DNA of 15,126 bases from an uncultured Atopobiaceae bacterium. GTDB lineage: Bacteria > Actinomycetota > Coriobacteriia > Coriobacteriales > Atopobiaceae. Both the position numbers and the translations under genes were made by a program. How positions within the stretch are numbered: the stretch's first letter is position 1; each line of letters opens with the position of its first letter. The notes beneath the pieces were generated by a model. The model saw only the letters and a program-made list of their open reading frames with translations. It was not told the DNA's origin and did no database searches. The DNA lies in NCBI GenBank assembly GCA_947626465.1, contig CANQSI010000016.1, positions 1 through 15,126 on the forward strand, read 5' to 3'. Below, piece after piece: positions 1-8,551 of this stretch.

Positions 1-257
1 ACGTTCACGACCTCGAGCAACGTGTCATCGAGCACGACGACGATGTCGGGGTGCAGGATGTTGTTGTGGATCTCGATAGGGTCGGGCGAGATCCTCGTGT
101 AGGCCTTGAGCGGCGCGCCTTGGCGCTCGGCGCCGTACTCGGGCATGGCCTGCATGTACTGCCCGTCGTCCATCGCCGTCTCAGCTACGAGCCGAGACGC
201 CGTGACGGCACCCTGGCCCGCGCGCGCGTGCCAGCGAATTTCCGTCAGCTGAGCCAT
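1..257 (-). CDS. porG: 2-oxoacid:ferredoxin oxidoreductase gamma subunit (pyruvate or ketoisovalerate type), N-terminal part, cut by window edge
   Basis: Reading the minus strand from the ATG at 257-255 gives an open frame of 85 codons that runs off the window. It starts MAQLTEIRWHARAGQGAVTA and continues with a YMQAMPEYGAERQGAPLKA segment and then PDIVVVLDDTLLE. The EIRWH-R-GQGAVTAS loop and the PEYG-ER-GAP motif are hallmarks of the gamma subunit of pyruvate/2-ketoisovalerate:ferredoxin oxidoreductases. These enzymes oxidatively decarboxylate 2-oxoacids to acyl-CoA in the cytoplasm and reduce ferredoxin. The delta (ferredoxin-like), alpha and beta subunits would be expected further downstream, outside the window. 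A good Shine-Dalgarno (AAAGGAGAGGAGAG on the minus strand) precedes the ATG and fixes the start. The substrate (pyruvate or branched-chain oxoacid) cannot be told from this fragment. Confidence 0.88.
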   Translation of the reverse strand, partial: MAQLTEIRWHARAGQGAVTASRLVAETAMDDGQYMQAMPEYGAERQGAPLKAYTRISPDPIEIHNNILHPDIVVVLDDTLLEVVN

Positions 258-278
258 TGACTCTCCTCTCCTTTACCG

Positions 279-303
279 GGCTTCCCGGCCAAGGGAAACC
301 GGG
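279..303 (-). promoter_or_regulatory. Imperfect hairpin in the leader of the oxidoreductase gamma gene
   Basis: Between the candidate promoter and the ribosome site lies an inverted repeat: TTCCC and GGGAA arms around GGCCAA, flanked by further CCGG/CCGG pairing with a small internal bulge. On the minus strand it ends a few bases before the Shine-Dalgarno. No T-run follows, so it is not a classic terminator. It could influence translation or mRNA stability, but no known regulatory family is recognised. Confidence 0.3.
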
Positions 304-328
304 CCATACGGTGGAACCTTTCCATCGC

Positions 329-334
329 GCTTAT
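329..334 (-). promoter_or_regulatory. Candidate -10 element (TACAAT) for the oxidoreductase gamma gene
   Basis: On the minus strand TACAAT lies about 70 nt before the ATG at 257, in a locally AT-richer patch. It matches the sigma-70 -10 consensus well, but no convincing TTGACA-like -35 lies 16-18 nt upstream. It overlaps a GTACGTAC palindrome. The call is tentative. Confidence 0.3.
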
Positions 335-349
335 TGTACGTACCTAGGG

Positions 350-372
350 GCAAAAGCAGTTCGAGCTTTTGC
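350..372 (-). terminator. Hairpin after the aminotransferase-like gene, possible terminator
   Basis: A perfect 8-bp stem GCAAAAGC/GCTTTTGC with a 7-nt loop begins 34 nt past the stop codon of the minus-strand gene ending at 406. Its position suits transcription termination, and the stem itself is A/T-rich in the middle. No T-tract follows on either strand, so termination may be weak or the hairpin may be a 3'-end processing or stability element. Confidence 0.4.
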
Positions 373-405
373 GCCTCCACAGCGTATTTCCAAGCCGCTT
401 CCGTC

Positions 406-1167
406 TCACGGCCTTCGATGCGAGCCTTGGCGCGCGAGCAGCTGGGCGTAGGAATCCTCGAGGCGCCTCGAGAGCGGTCCTAAGGCGTTCGATGCGGCCA
501 CTATCCCGTGCTCGTCGGACACGAGAAACGCCTCGTCGAAGGGGACTTGCGACGCGTGCGCCACGACCTCGGCCGCGAGGTGGTTCTCTCGCGAGACCAC
601 GATCCCGAGCGTGGTGGCGAGATCGCTCACCAGTGTGGCGGCGCCCGAGGCGACGATGCCCTCGTCGAGCCCCGCCACGAGCACCCCGTCGCGCACCACC
701 CAGAGCGTCTCCGGCGCCACGCCGGTGGCCTGCGCCTCCGCCATGGCCCTCTCCGCGCGACGCGCGAGCGCGGAGAGCGCGCGACCGCGGAGCGGCTCAT
801 AGGGCCCCACGGTGAGCGCCGCCTTGCCCTGTTCGTCGAGCACGAGCATGAGCACGCCGTTGGGTTCCCTTGCCGAAGCCGCTTCGAGGCCCCATTCCAC
901 CTGCTGCTTCACCCACGCGGCAAACTCCGAGGTGATGCGCTCGCCGCGCACGCGGCGCGCCCTCAGCGCGCGGATGTGGCGGTTCGAGAGCGGGAGCTTC
1001 GAGCATGCGATGCGCCAGCGGCACACGAGCGCGGGGTTGCCGAGCGTGAAGCCCTCCTGGTCTTGCAGGAGCGCGCCGGAACCATTGGGCAGGGCGGAGG
1101 CGCCGAGCAGCGCCTCACCCTCGCCACGCGGGGCGCCAGAAGGGCCGAACTTCGAGGTGGAGGCCAT
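406..1167 (-). CDS. Class IV aminotransferase-like protein, probably lacking the PLP lysine
   Basis: The protein has 253 aa, starts at the ATG at 1167 and lies 12 nt after the purH stop, so it is probably co-transcribed with purH. No clear Shine-Dalgarno sits in that short gap, so the start is uncertain and translation may be coupled. I see an order of segments like that of class IV (branched-chain/D-amino-acid/ADC lyase) enzymes: GNPALVCRWRI near the usual GDGVFET position, SNRHIRALRA near the HLARL helix, ETLWVVRDGVLVAG followed by a TLVSDLATTLGIVV helix, then DEAFLVSDEHGIVAASN and GPLSRRLEDSYAQLL near the C terminus. The usual lysine that binds PLP (K-xx-N-x-L context) and the glutamate of the EGS-x-SN motif are not evident. 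Function is therefore unknown: a degenerate or repurposed member of the fold, or a false resemblance. Reality of the gene is more secure than its family. Confidence 0.65.
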   Translation of the reverse strand: MASTSKFGPSGAPRGEGEALLGASALPNGSGALLQDQEGFTLGNPALVCRWRIACSKLPLSNRHIRALRARRVRGERITSEFAAWVKQQVEWGLEAASAREPNGVLMLVLDEQGKAALTVGPYEPLRGRALSALARRAERAMAEAQATGVAPETLWVVRDGVLVAGLDEGIVASGAATLVSDLATTLGIVVSRENHLAAEVVAHASQVPFDEAFLVSDEHGIVAASNALGPLSRRLEDSYAQLLARQGSHRRP

Positions 1168-1179
1168 CGCGAGAGCGCG

Positions 1180-2787
1180 TCAGTGGCGGAAGTGGCGCAC
1201 GCCGGTGAAGACCATGGCGATACCGTACTTGTCGCAAGCAGCCACGCTCTCGTCGTCGCGCACCGAGCCACCGGGCTGGATGATGCAGGTGACGCCGTGC
1301 TCGGCGAGCACGTCGACGTTGTCGGAGAAGGGGAAGAACGCATCCGACGCGGCCACGTAGCCGCCCTTCTCGATCCCGAGGCGCTCACATGCCTCATCGG
1401 CGCGCTCGCACGCGAGGAGCGCGGAGTCCACGCGGTTCGGCTGTCCGGGGCCCATGCCGATGCCGGCGTGGTCCTTCGAGACGAGGATGGCGTTCGACTT
1501 CACGCCCTTGCAGACCTTCCACGCGAAGATCATCTCGTCGAGCTCCTCGGGCGTGGGTTTGCGCTGCGTGGGCACGGTGAAGGTCTCGGGCTCCTCGTCC
1601 ACGGCGTCCGTGTTTTGGACGAGCACGCCGCCATCGACCGTCCTGAGCTCCATCTTCGCCGGCTTGCCCGTGCCGCCGGTGGCGAGTACGCGAAGGCTCT
1701 GGCGCTTGGAGAGACGCTCGAGGGCCTCCTCGCTGAAGCTCGGCGCGATGATGACCTCCACGAACTGCTTGTTCACGTCCGCGAAGTGTTCCACGAGCGC
1801 GAGCGGCACCTCGCCGTTCACGGCGATGATCCCGCCGAAGGCGCTCTTCGGGTCGCATGCGAAGGCGCGGTCGTAGGCCTCGGTGACGTCTGCCGCCACG
1901 GCCGAGCCGCAGGGGTTCTGGTGCTTCAAGATGATGCAGGCGGGATCGTCGAACTCGCGCACGAGGTTCCACGCGGCGTCGGCGTCGAGGTAGTTGTTGT
2001 AGGAGAGGGGCTTTCCCTGGAGCTGCTTCGCGCCCACGAGCGGGTGCGCGGAGGTGAAGAGCTCGCCCTCCGCGTTCTTGAAGCCGTAGACGCCCGCCGT
2101 CTGCTGAGGGTTCTCCCCGTAGCGAAGCTCGTCGAGCTTCTTCAGGTTGAGCGTGAGGGCGTCCGGCGCAGGCGCCGCCTCATCGGCTGCCCGGGAGTCA
2201 AGCCAGGCGCTGATGGCCGTGTCGTAGGCGGCGGTGGTGGCGAAGACCTTGCGCTGGAGCTCGAGGCGAAGCTCCTCGGTGGTGGCTCCCTCGTGCCCGC
2301 GCATGCAGGCGAGCACGCGCTCGTAGTCTGCGGGGTCGCACACAACCGTCACGCTCTCGGCGTTCTTCGCGGCCGAGCGCAACATGGAGGGGCCGCCGAT
2401 GTCGATGTGCTCAATGGCGTCCGCGAAGGTCACGGAGGGATCCGCCACTGTCTTCTCGAACTCATAGAGGTTCACGCACACGAGGTCGATCATCGGGATG
2501 CCGTTGGCCTTCGCCTCGGCCATGTGGCCTGCGTCGGCGCGCCTGGCGAGGAGGCCGCCGTGCACCTTCGGGTGGAGCGTCTTCACGCGCCCGCCCATCA
2601 TCTCGGGAAAGCCCGTGTAGTCGTCGATGGCAACCACGTTCACGCCCGCATCTACCAGCGCTTTCGCGGTGCCACCTGTGGAGATCACCTCCACGCCGAA
2701 CTCGTCTTGAAGCGTCTTCGCAAACTCCTGGACGCCGGTTTTGTCCGTCACGGAGACGAGGGCACGGCGGATGACTGGATTGGCCAT
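1180..2787 (-). CDS. purH: Bifunctional AICAR formyltransferase / IMP cyclohydrolase
   Basis: The 535-aa protein catalyses the last two steps of de novo purine synthesis: formylation of AICAR by 10-formyl-THF, then ring closure to IMP in the cytoplasm. The N-terminal cyclohydrolase (MGS-like) domain covers about residues 1-150, with STGGT at 36-40 and the GFPEMMGGRVKTLHPKVHGG block at 59-78. The formyltransferase domain follows, with RYGENPQQT (222-230), a GKPLSYNNYLDADAAW block (258-273) and the catalytic KH pair K288-H289 in LKHQNPCG. It ends in the family-typical TGVRHFRH. Length is normal for PurH (about 510-540). The start at 2787 has AAGGAG five bases upstream. It lies 150 nt downstream of arcC on the same strand and heads a likely transcript with the aminotransferase-like gene. 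No other pur gene is in the window. Confidence 0.98.
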   Translation of the reverse strand: MANPVIRRALVSVTDKTGVQEFAKTLQDEFGVEVISTGGTAKALVDAGVNVVAIDDYTGFPEMMGGRVKTLHPKVHGGLLARRADAGHMAEAKANGIPMIDLVCVNLYEFEKTVADPSVTFADAIEHIDIGGPSMLRSAAKNAESVTVVCDPADYERVLACMRGHEGATTEELRLELQRKVFATTAAYDTAISAWLDSRAADEAAPAPDALTLNLKKLDELRYGENPQQTAGVYGFKNAEGELFTSAHPLVGAKQLQGKPLSYNNYLDADAAWNLVREFDDPACIILKHQNPCGSAVAADVTEAYDRAFACDPKSAFGGIIAVNGEVPLALVEHFADVNKQFVEVIIAPSFSEEALERLSKRQSLRVLATGGTGKPAKMELRTVDGGVLVQNTDAVDEEPETFTVPTQRKPTPEELDEMIFAWKVCKGVKSNAILVSKDHAGIGMGPGQPNRVDSALLACERADEACERLGIEKGGYVAASDAFFPFSDNVDVLAEHGVTCIIQPGGSVRDDESVAACDKYGIAMVFTGVRHFRH

Positions 2788-2801
2788 GGAGGCTCCTTAG
2801 G

Positions 2802-2831
2802 GTGAGGGCTTCTCTCAGTGCCCACACTCTA
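2802..2831 (-). promoter_or_regulatory. Inverted repeat overlapping a candidate -10 upstream of purH
   Basis: On the minus strand TAGAGT (2831-2826) is a candidate -10. It overlaps the first arm of an inverted repeat GTGTGGGC (2827-2820) / GCCCTCAC (2809-2802), eight positions with one central T-T mismatch. The -35 region is not convincing. The arrangement could be a repressor operator over the promoter or a small leader hairpin. It does not match the PurR PurBox (CCGAAC) known from Firmicutes. Confidence 0.3.
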
Positions 2832-2889
2832 GCGCGCTCGCTTTACAAGAATTAGCGCACTCGCCGACCTCCACCGAAATCCCCGTGCG

Positions 2890-2903
2890 CGCGCCCGGGC
2901 GCG
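2890..2903 (-). terminator. GC palindrome between arcC and purH, possible weak terminator
   Basis: CGCGCCCGGGCGCG is a perfect 14-bp palindrome 35 nt past the arcC stop, in a very GC-rich gap with neighbouring GCGCGC tracts that can extend or compete with the pairing. No T-run follows on the minus strand. It may terminate or slow arcC transcripts, but a chance palindrome in GC-rich DNA is also possible. Confidence 0.3.
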
Positions 2904-2937
2904 AAGCGCGCGTCGAAACGGCGTGCGCGGGCGCGAA

Positions 2938-3897
2938 CTACAGGTGGATGTGGGTGCCGCTCTTGCCGCGCATGATCTCCGGGGCGCGATCGAGGGCGCC
3001 GATGATCGCCACGCGTCCGGGCTTCGATTCCGCGAAGCGCACGGCCGCCTCCACCTTGGGCTCCATCGAGCCCTTGCCGAACTGCCCCTCTGCGAGGTAG
3101 CGCTTCGCGTCGGCCACGGAGAGGTCGTTGAGGTCGATCTGGTCGGGCTTGCCGAAGTTGATCGACACGTGGTTCACCTGCGTGAGCAGGAAGAGCACGT
3201 CGGCGTCGCATTCCTCGGCGAGGATCTCGCCGCCGAGGTCCTTGTCGAGCACCGCGTCCACGCCATGCAAAAGCCCGTGCTCGTCCTCCACCACCGGAAT
3301 GCCCCCGCCTCCGCACGCGAGCACGATATAGCCGCTATCCAGCAGGTTCATGATAGAGGGCGTCTCGATGATGTGGAGCGGCATGGGGCTCGCGACGGCG
3401 CGCCGATACCCGCGCCCCGAATCCTCCATGAAGATGAGCGAGGGATCGAGCAGGCGCGCCATGTCGGCTTGGTCTTTGGTGTAGAACTCGCCGATCGGCT
3501 TCACCGGGTTTTGGAACGAGGGGTCGTCCTTATCGACCTCGATCTGCGTGATGACGGTGGCCACGTGCCATGGCTTGCCTTCGCGCCGGATCTCGTTTTC
3601 GAGCCCTTGCTGCAGGTAGTAGCCGATGTAGCCCTGCGTGACGGCACCGCAGTCCGGAAGCGGCAGGTCGGGGATCTCGGGATCGGCCATGTGGGCGATG
3701 GAGAACGCCTTCTGCATCCAGCCCACCTGCGGGCCGTTGCCGTGGGTGACGATGATCTCGTTGCCGAGGTCGATGAGGCGAAGGAGCGCCGGCGTGGTCT
3801 CGGCGATGCAGTGCTGGAGTTCTTCGGGCGTGGAGCCAAGCGCATTGCCCCCAAGGCACACCACCACGCGGTTCGGGCGACCCACCGGCTGAGCCAT
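2938..3897 (-). CDS. arcC: Carbamate kinase
   Basis: The 319-aa protein reversibly transfers phosphate between carbamoyl phosphate and ADP, giving ATP, NH3 and CO2. It is a cytoplasmic amino-acid-kinase-fold enzyme, normally the last step of arginine-deiminase or allantoin/agmatine fermentation. Motifs seen: VVVCLGGNAL (11-20), THGNGPQVGW (51-60), GAVTQGYIGYYLQQ (84-97), ACGGGGIPV (194-202), AVLDKDLGG (215-223), FGKGSMEPKVEAA (273-285) and the C-terminal SGTHIHL. Length fits the family (about 310). A longer frame reaches 3954, but the ATG at 3897 is preferred because GAGGAGG precedes it and the family's conserved N terminus begins about ten residues later. No arcA or arcB lies in the window: its upstream neighbour is a divergent glycosidase and its downstream neighbour is purH. 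Confidence 0.97.
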   Translation of the reverse strand: MAQPVGRPNRVVVCLGGNALGSTPEELQHCIAETTPALLRLIDLGNEIIVTHGNGPQVGWMQKAFSIAHMADPEIPDLPLPDCGAVTQGYIGYYLQQGLENEIRREGKPWHVATVITQIEVDKDDPSFQNPVKPIGEFYTKDQADMARLLDPSLIFMEDSGRGYRRAVASPMPLHIIETPSIMNLLDSGYIVLACGGGGIPVVEDEHGLLHGVDAVLDKDLGGEILAEECDADVLFLLTQVNHVSINFGKPDQIDLNDLSVADAKRYLAEGQFGKGSMEPKVEAAVRFAESKPGRVAIIGALDRAPEIMRGKSGTHIHL

Positions 3898-3931
3898 CTC
3901 TAGCCTCCTCATCTGCGACATGCGGAGAAAC

Positions 3932-3950
3932 GCCGAGGGAGTACCTCGGC
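3932..3950. promoter_or_regulatory. Perfect inverted repeat GCCGAGG-N5-CCTCGGC in the arcC/GH5 divergent promoter region
   Basis: Seven-base arms with a 5-nt spacer form a perfect dyad in the 125-nt divergent gap. A third half-site, GCCGAG, sits at 3970-3975. On the minus strand a TAGAAC hexamer (3962-3957) precedes the dyad, placing it at about the +1 of arcC. This position suits an operator, or a hairpin at the 5' end of the arcC mRNA. No known regulator is assigned. Confidence 0.4.
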
Positions 3951-3986
3951 ACACAAGTTCTACCCAAATGCCGAGCGTGGCTCCCG

Positions 3987-3992
3987 TATCAT
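3987..3992 (+). promoter_or_regulatory. Candidate -10 (TATCAT) for the GH5 gene
   Basis: TATCAT lies about 30 nt before the GH5 ATG and matches the sigma-70 -10 pattern. No good -35 is seen at the expected spacing. The Shine-Dalgarno AGAGGAA follows 6 nt before the start codon. Confidence 0.25.
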
Positions 3993-4022
3993 CGTCACGA
4001 TTTGAGTGAGAGGAAGAAAACC

Positions 4023-5564
4023 ATGACCCGAAAGACCCACGCGCCCCGCCGAAGAGGCGCGCGCATCGCCGCGCTGTGGATGATCGTGCTCGGCGTTGTC
4101 TGCGCCCTCGGGCTCGCGTTCGCGAGCGCGGCCACGGCCGAGGAGACCACCTCCGAGGAGCCCAAGGCGGGCATCCCGATCTATAGGCTCTACAACCGCT
4201 GGGACGGCCAGCACCTCTTCACGCCGAGTGCGAGCGAAGTGGCCACGCTCCTTGCCTACGGCTGGAAGGACGAGGGCGTGGCGTTTCGCGCGTACAGCAC
4301 GAGCGAGAAGCCCGCGGACGTGGACGTGGTGGCCGTGCACCGGCTCTACAACCGCAGCAACAGCGACCACTTCCTGAGCAAGAGCGAGAGCGAAGTCGCC
4401 AACCTCGCCTCCCATGGCTGGACCGACGAGGGCACCGTCTTCTACGCGCCCACCTCGGGCACGCCGTACGCGGTCTATCGCACCTTCAACTCCTACATGC
4501 GCGCAAACGGCGGCCGCGGAAGCCACATGTGGACCATCAGCAAAGGCGAGTACGACACGAACGTGAAGGCCGGCTGCACGGGCGAGGGCATCCAGTGGTA
4601 CGCGATCGGTCCGGCGGAGGCGCCCGAACCCACCACGCCCGTGGACATCCACGGCGCCCTCTCCGTACGCGGCACGAACATCGTGGACAAGCACGGCGCG
4701 AACTTCCAGCTCCGCGGCATGTCCACGCACGGCATCGCATGGTTCCCGCAGTACGTAACCTACTCCGGCTTCCAGACGCTTCGCGACGACTGGGGCGCGA
4801 ACTGCGTGCGCCTCGCAATGTACACCGCCGAATACAACGGCTACTGCACCGGCGGCGACCAGAACTGGCTGAAGGGGCTCGTGCGCCAGGGCGTCGACGC
4901 CGCCACGGAGCTCGGCATGTACGTGATCGTGGACTGGCACGTGATGAATGCGGACGGCAGTCCCACCACCTACGAGCAGCAAGCCCGCGCGTTCTTCGAC
5001 GAGATGAGCCGCGAGTTCAAGGATCACTCCAACGTGCTCTACGAGATCTGCAACGAACCCTGCAACGGCACCTCGTGGAGCACGATCAAGGGCTATGCCG
5101 AGCGCATCATCCCCGTCATCCGCGCGAACGACCCCGACGCGCTCGTGATCGTGGGCACGCCCGACTGGTCGCAGGGCGTAGACCAAGCCGCAGCGAGGCG
5201 CATCACTGGGCCGAGCGGGCAGAACACGCTCTACGCGCTGCACTTTTACGCGGGCACGCACGGCCAGTGGCTGATCGATCGCATGAACGCGGCGCTCGAT
5301 GCGGGCCTCCCGATCTTCATCAGCGAATTCGGCACCTGCACCGCGGACGGGCAATGGGGGTTCTATCCCAGCGAAGCGCAGCGATGGATCTCTGCGGCCA
5401 ACAGCCGAAACGTGAGCTGGATGAACTGGAGCCTCTGCAACAAGGCCGAAGCGGCGTCCGCCATCCAAAGCTGGTGCGGCAAGACGAGCGGCTGGCAAAT
5501 CTGGGAGCTCACCGACTCCGGAAACTGGGTGCGCAACCAGATGCGCACCGCCGCCGGGCTCTAG
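4023..5564 (+). CDS. Secreted glycoside hydrolase family 5 (endoglucanase-like) with N-terminal DUF5648 repeats
   Basis: The 513-aa precursor probably cuts beta-1,4-glucan or a related polysaccharide outside the cell. Residues 1-39 form a Sec-type signal peptide: basic RKTHAPRRRGAR, a hydrophobic stretch and likely cleavage near ASAATA. Residues about 51-195 hold three repeats of DUF5648 type (YRLYN...DHF...E...GW..EG..F.A), the third more divergent, suggesting a surface- or glycan-binding module. The GH5 domain spans about 207-510, with STHG (234-237), VIVDWH (301-306), acid/base E345 in EICNEP, HFY (407-409) and nucleophile E435 in FISEFGT, so catalytic residues are intact. The pattern resembles bacterial GH5 subfamily 2 cellulases. 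No LPXTG, SLH or C-terminal membrane anchor is seen, so it is probably released. The ATG at 4023 is chosen over a TTG at 4002 because AGAGGAA precedes it. It is monocistronic and divergent from arcC. Confidence 0.93.
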   Translation: MTRKTHAPRRRGARIAALWMIVLGVVCALGLAFASAATAEETTSEEPKAGIPIYRLYNRWDGQHLFTPSASEVATLLAYGWKDEGVAFRAYSTSEKPADVDVVAVHRLYNRSNSDHFLSKSESEVANLASHGWTDEGTVFYAPTSGTPYAVYRTFNSYMRANGGRGSHMWTISKGEYDTNVKAGCTGEGIQWYAIGPAEAPEPTTPVDIHGALSVRGTNIVDKHGANFQLRGMSTHGIAWFPQYVTYSGFQTLRDDWGANCVRLAMYTAEYNGYCTGGDQNWLKGLVRQGVDAATELGMYVIVDWHVMNADGSPTTYEQQARAFFDEMSREFKDHSNVLYEICNEPCNGTSWSTIKGYAERIIPVIRANDPDALVIVGTPDWSQGVDQAAARRITGPSGQNTLYALHFYAGTHGQWLIDRMNAALDAGLPIFISEFGTCTADGQWGFYPSEAQRWISAANSRNVSWMNWSLCNKAEAASAIQSWCGKTSGWQIWELTDSGNWVRNQMRTAAGL

Positions 5565-5591
5565 TCCTCCGCAGGTAACTCCACGCGTGTT

Positions 5592-5621
5592 CGGTTCGGC
5601 CCCTTTCGAGGGGCCGAACCG
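5592..5621 (+). terminator. Strong TTCG-loop hairpin after the GH5 gene
   Basis: A perfect 13-bp stem (CGGTTCGGCCCCT paired with its complement) closes a TTCG tetraloop, 27 nt past the GH5 stop. It is the most stable-looking hairpin of the window. A T-run follows only about 30 nt later (5653-5657), so it may act as a 3' stabiliser or a non-canonical terminator rather than a textbook one. Confidence 0.6.
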
Positions 5622-5700
5622 CTATGGCCAAGCACGCGAGCGCTCTTCGTCCTTTTTGTGGTATCGAGCGCGCACCCTAGGGCCTCGCGCGCACGTTTGC

Positions 5701-5706
5701 TAAGGT
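5701..5706 (+). promoter_or_regulatory. Candidate -10 (TAAGGT) for secA
   Basis: TAAGGT lies 64 nt before the secA ATG, with the terminator-like hairpin immediately downstream. No clear -35 precedes it. A second weak possibility is TTGTGG (5656-5661) with TAGGGC 16 nt later. Both place the hairpin inside the secA leader. Confidence 0.25.
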
Positions 5707-5713
5707 GGGTGCG

Positions 5714-5738
5714 CCCGGCAGATCCGCCGGGTGTTTTT
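5714..5738 (+). terminator. Intrinsic terminator-like hairpin in the secA leader
   Basis: CCCGGC (5714-5719), loop AGATCC, GCCGGG (5726-5731) and then TGTTTTT form a textbook intrinsic terminator. It lies 32 nt before the secA ATG, leaving no room for a promoter between it and the gene. It either ends leftover GH5 transcription while secA is expressed by read-through, or it is a regulated attenuator of secA. Confidence 0.65.
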
Positions 5739-5770
5739 CACCGCGGGATTCGCTCAGAGGGAAGGTGGGC

Positions 5771-8550
<2,780 letters not shown>

Positions 8551-8551
<1 letters not shown>

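Noticed and set aside
275..410. A second frame continuing past the aminotransferase-like stop (reads ...EGRETEAAWKYAVEAQKLELLLPLG...), suggesting a frameshifted longer C terminus
   Set aside because: The segment contains the 8-bp hairpin 350-372 and the candidate TACAAT promoter, has lower GC at third positions than nearby genes, and the upstream part of the frame does not look coding. An intergenic region explains it better.
508..2805. Very long plus-strand open frame opposite purH and the aminotransferase-like gene
   Set aside because: It is a shadow: the sense genes rarely use codons whose complement is a stop (TTA, CTA, TCA), so the antisense frame stays open. Its His/Arg/Glu/Ala-rich translation matches no family.
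4023..4140. Twin-arginine (Tat) signal in the GH5 precursor
   Set aside because: The PRRRGARIA stretch has arginines but lacks the S/T-RR-x-F-L-K pattern; an ordinary Sec signal peptide fits.
5705..5770. Upstream GTG start extending SecA by 22 residues
   Set aside because: The extension lies across the terminator hairpin and T-run and lacks a good ribosome site; family N termini begin at the ATG at 5771.
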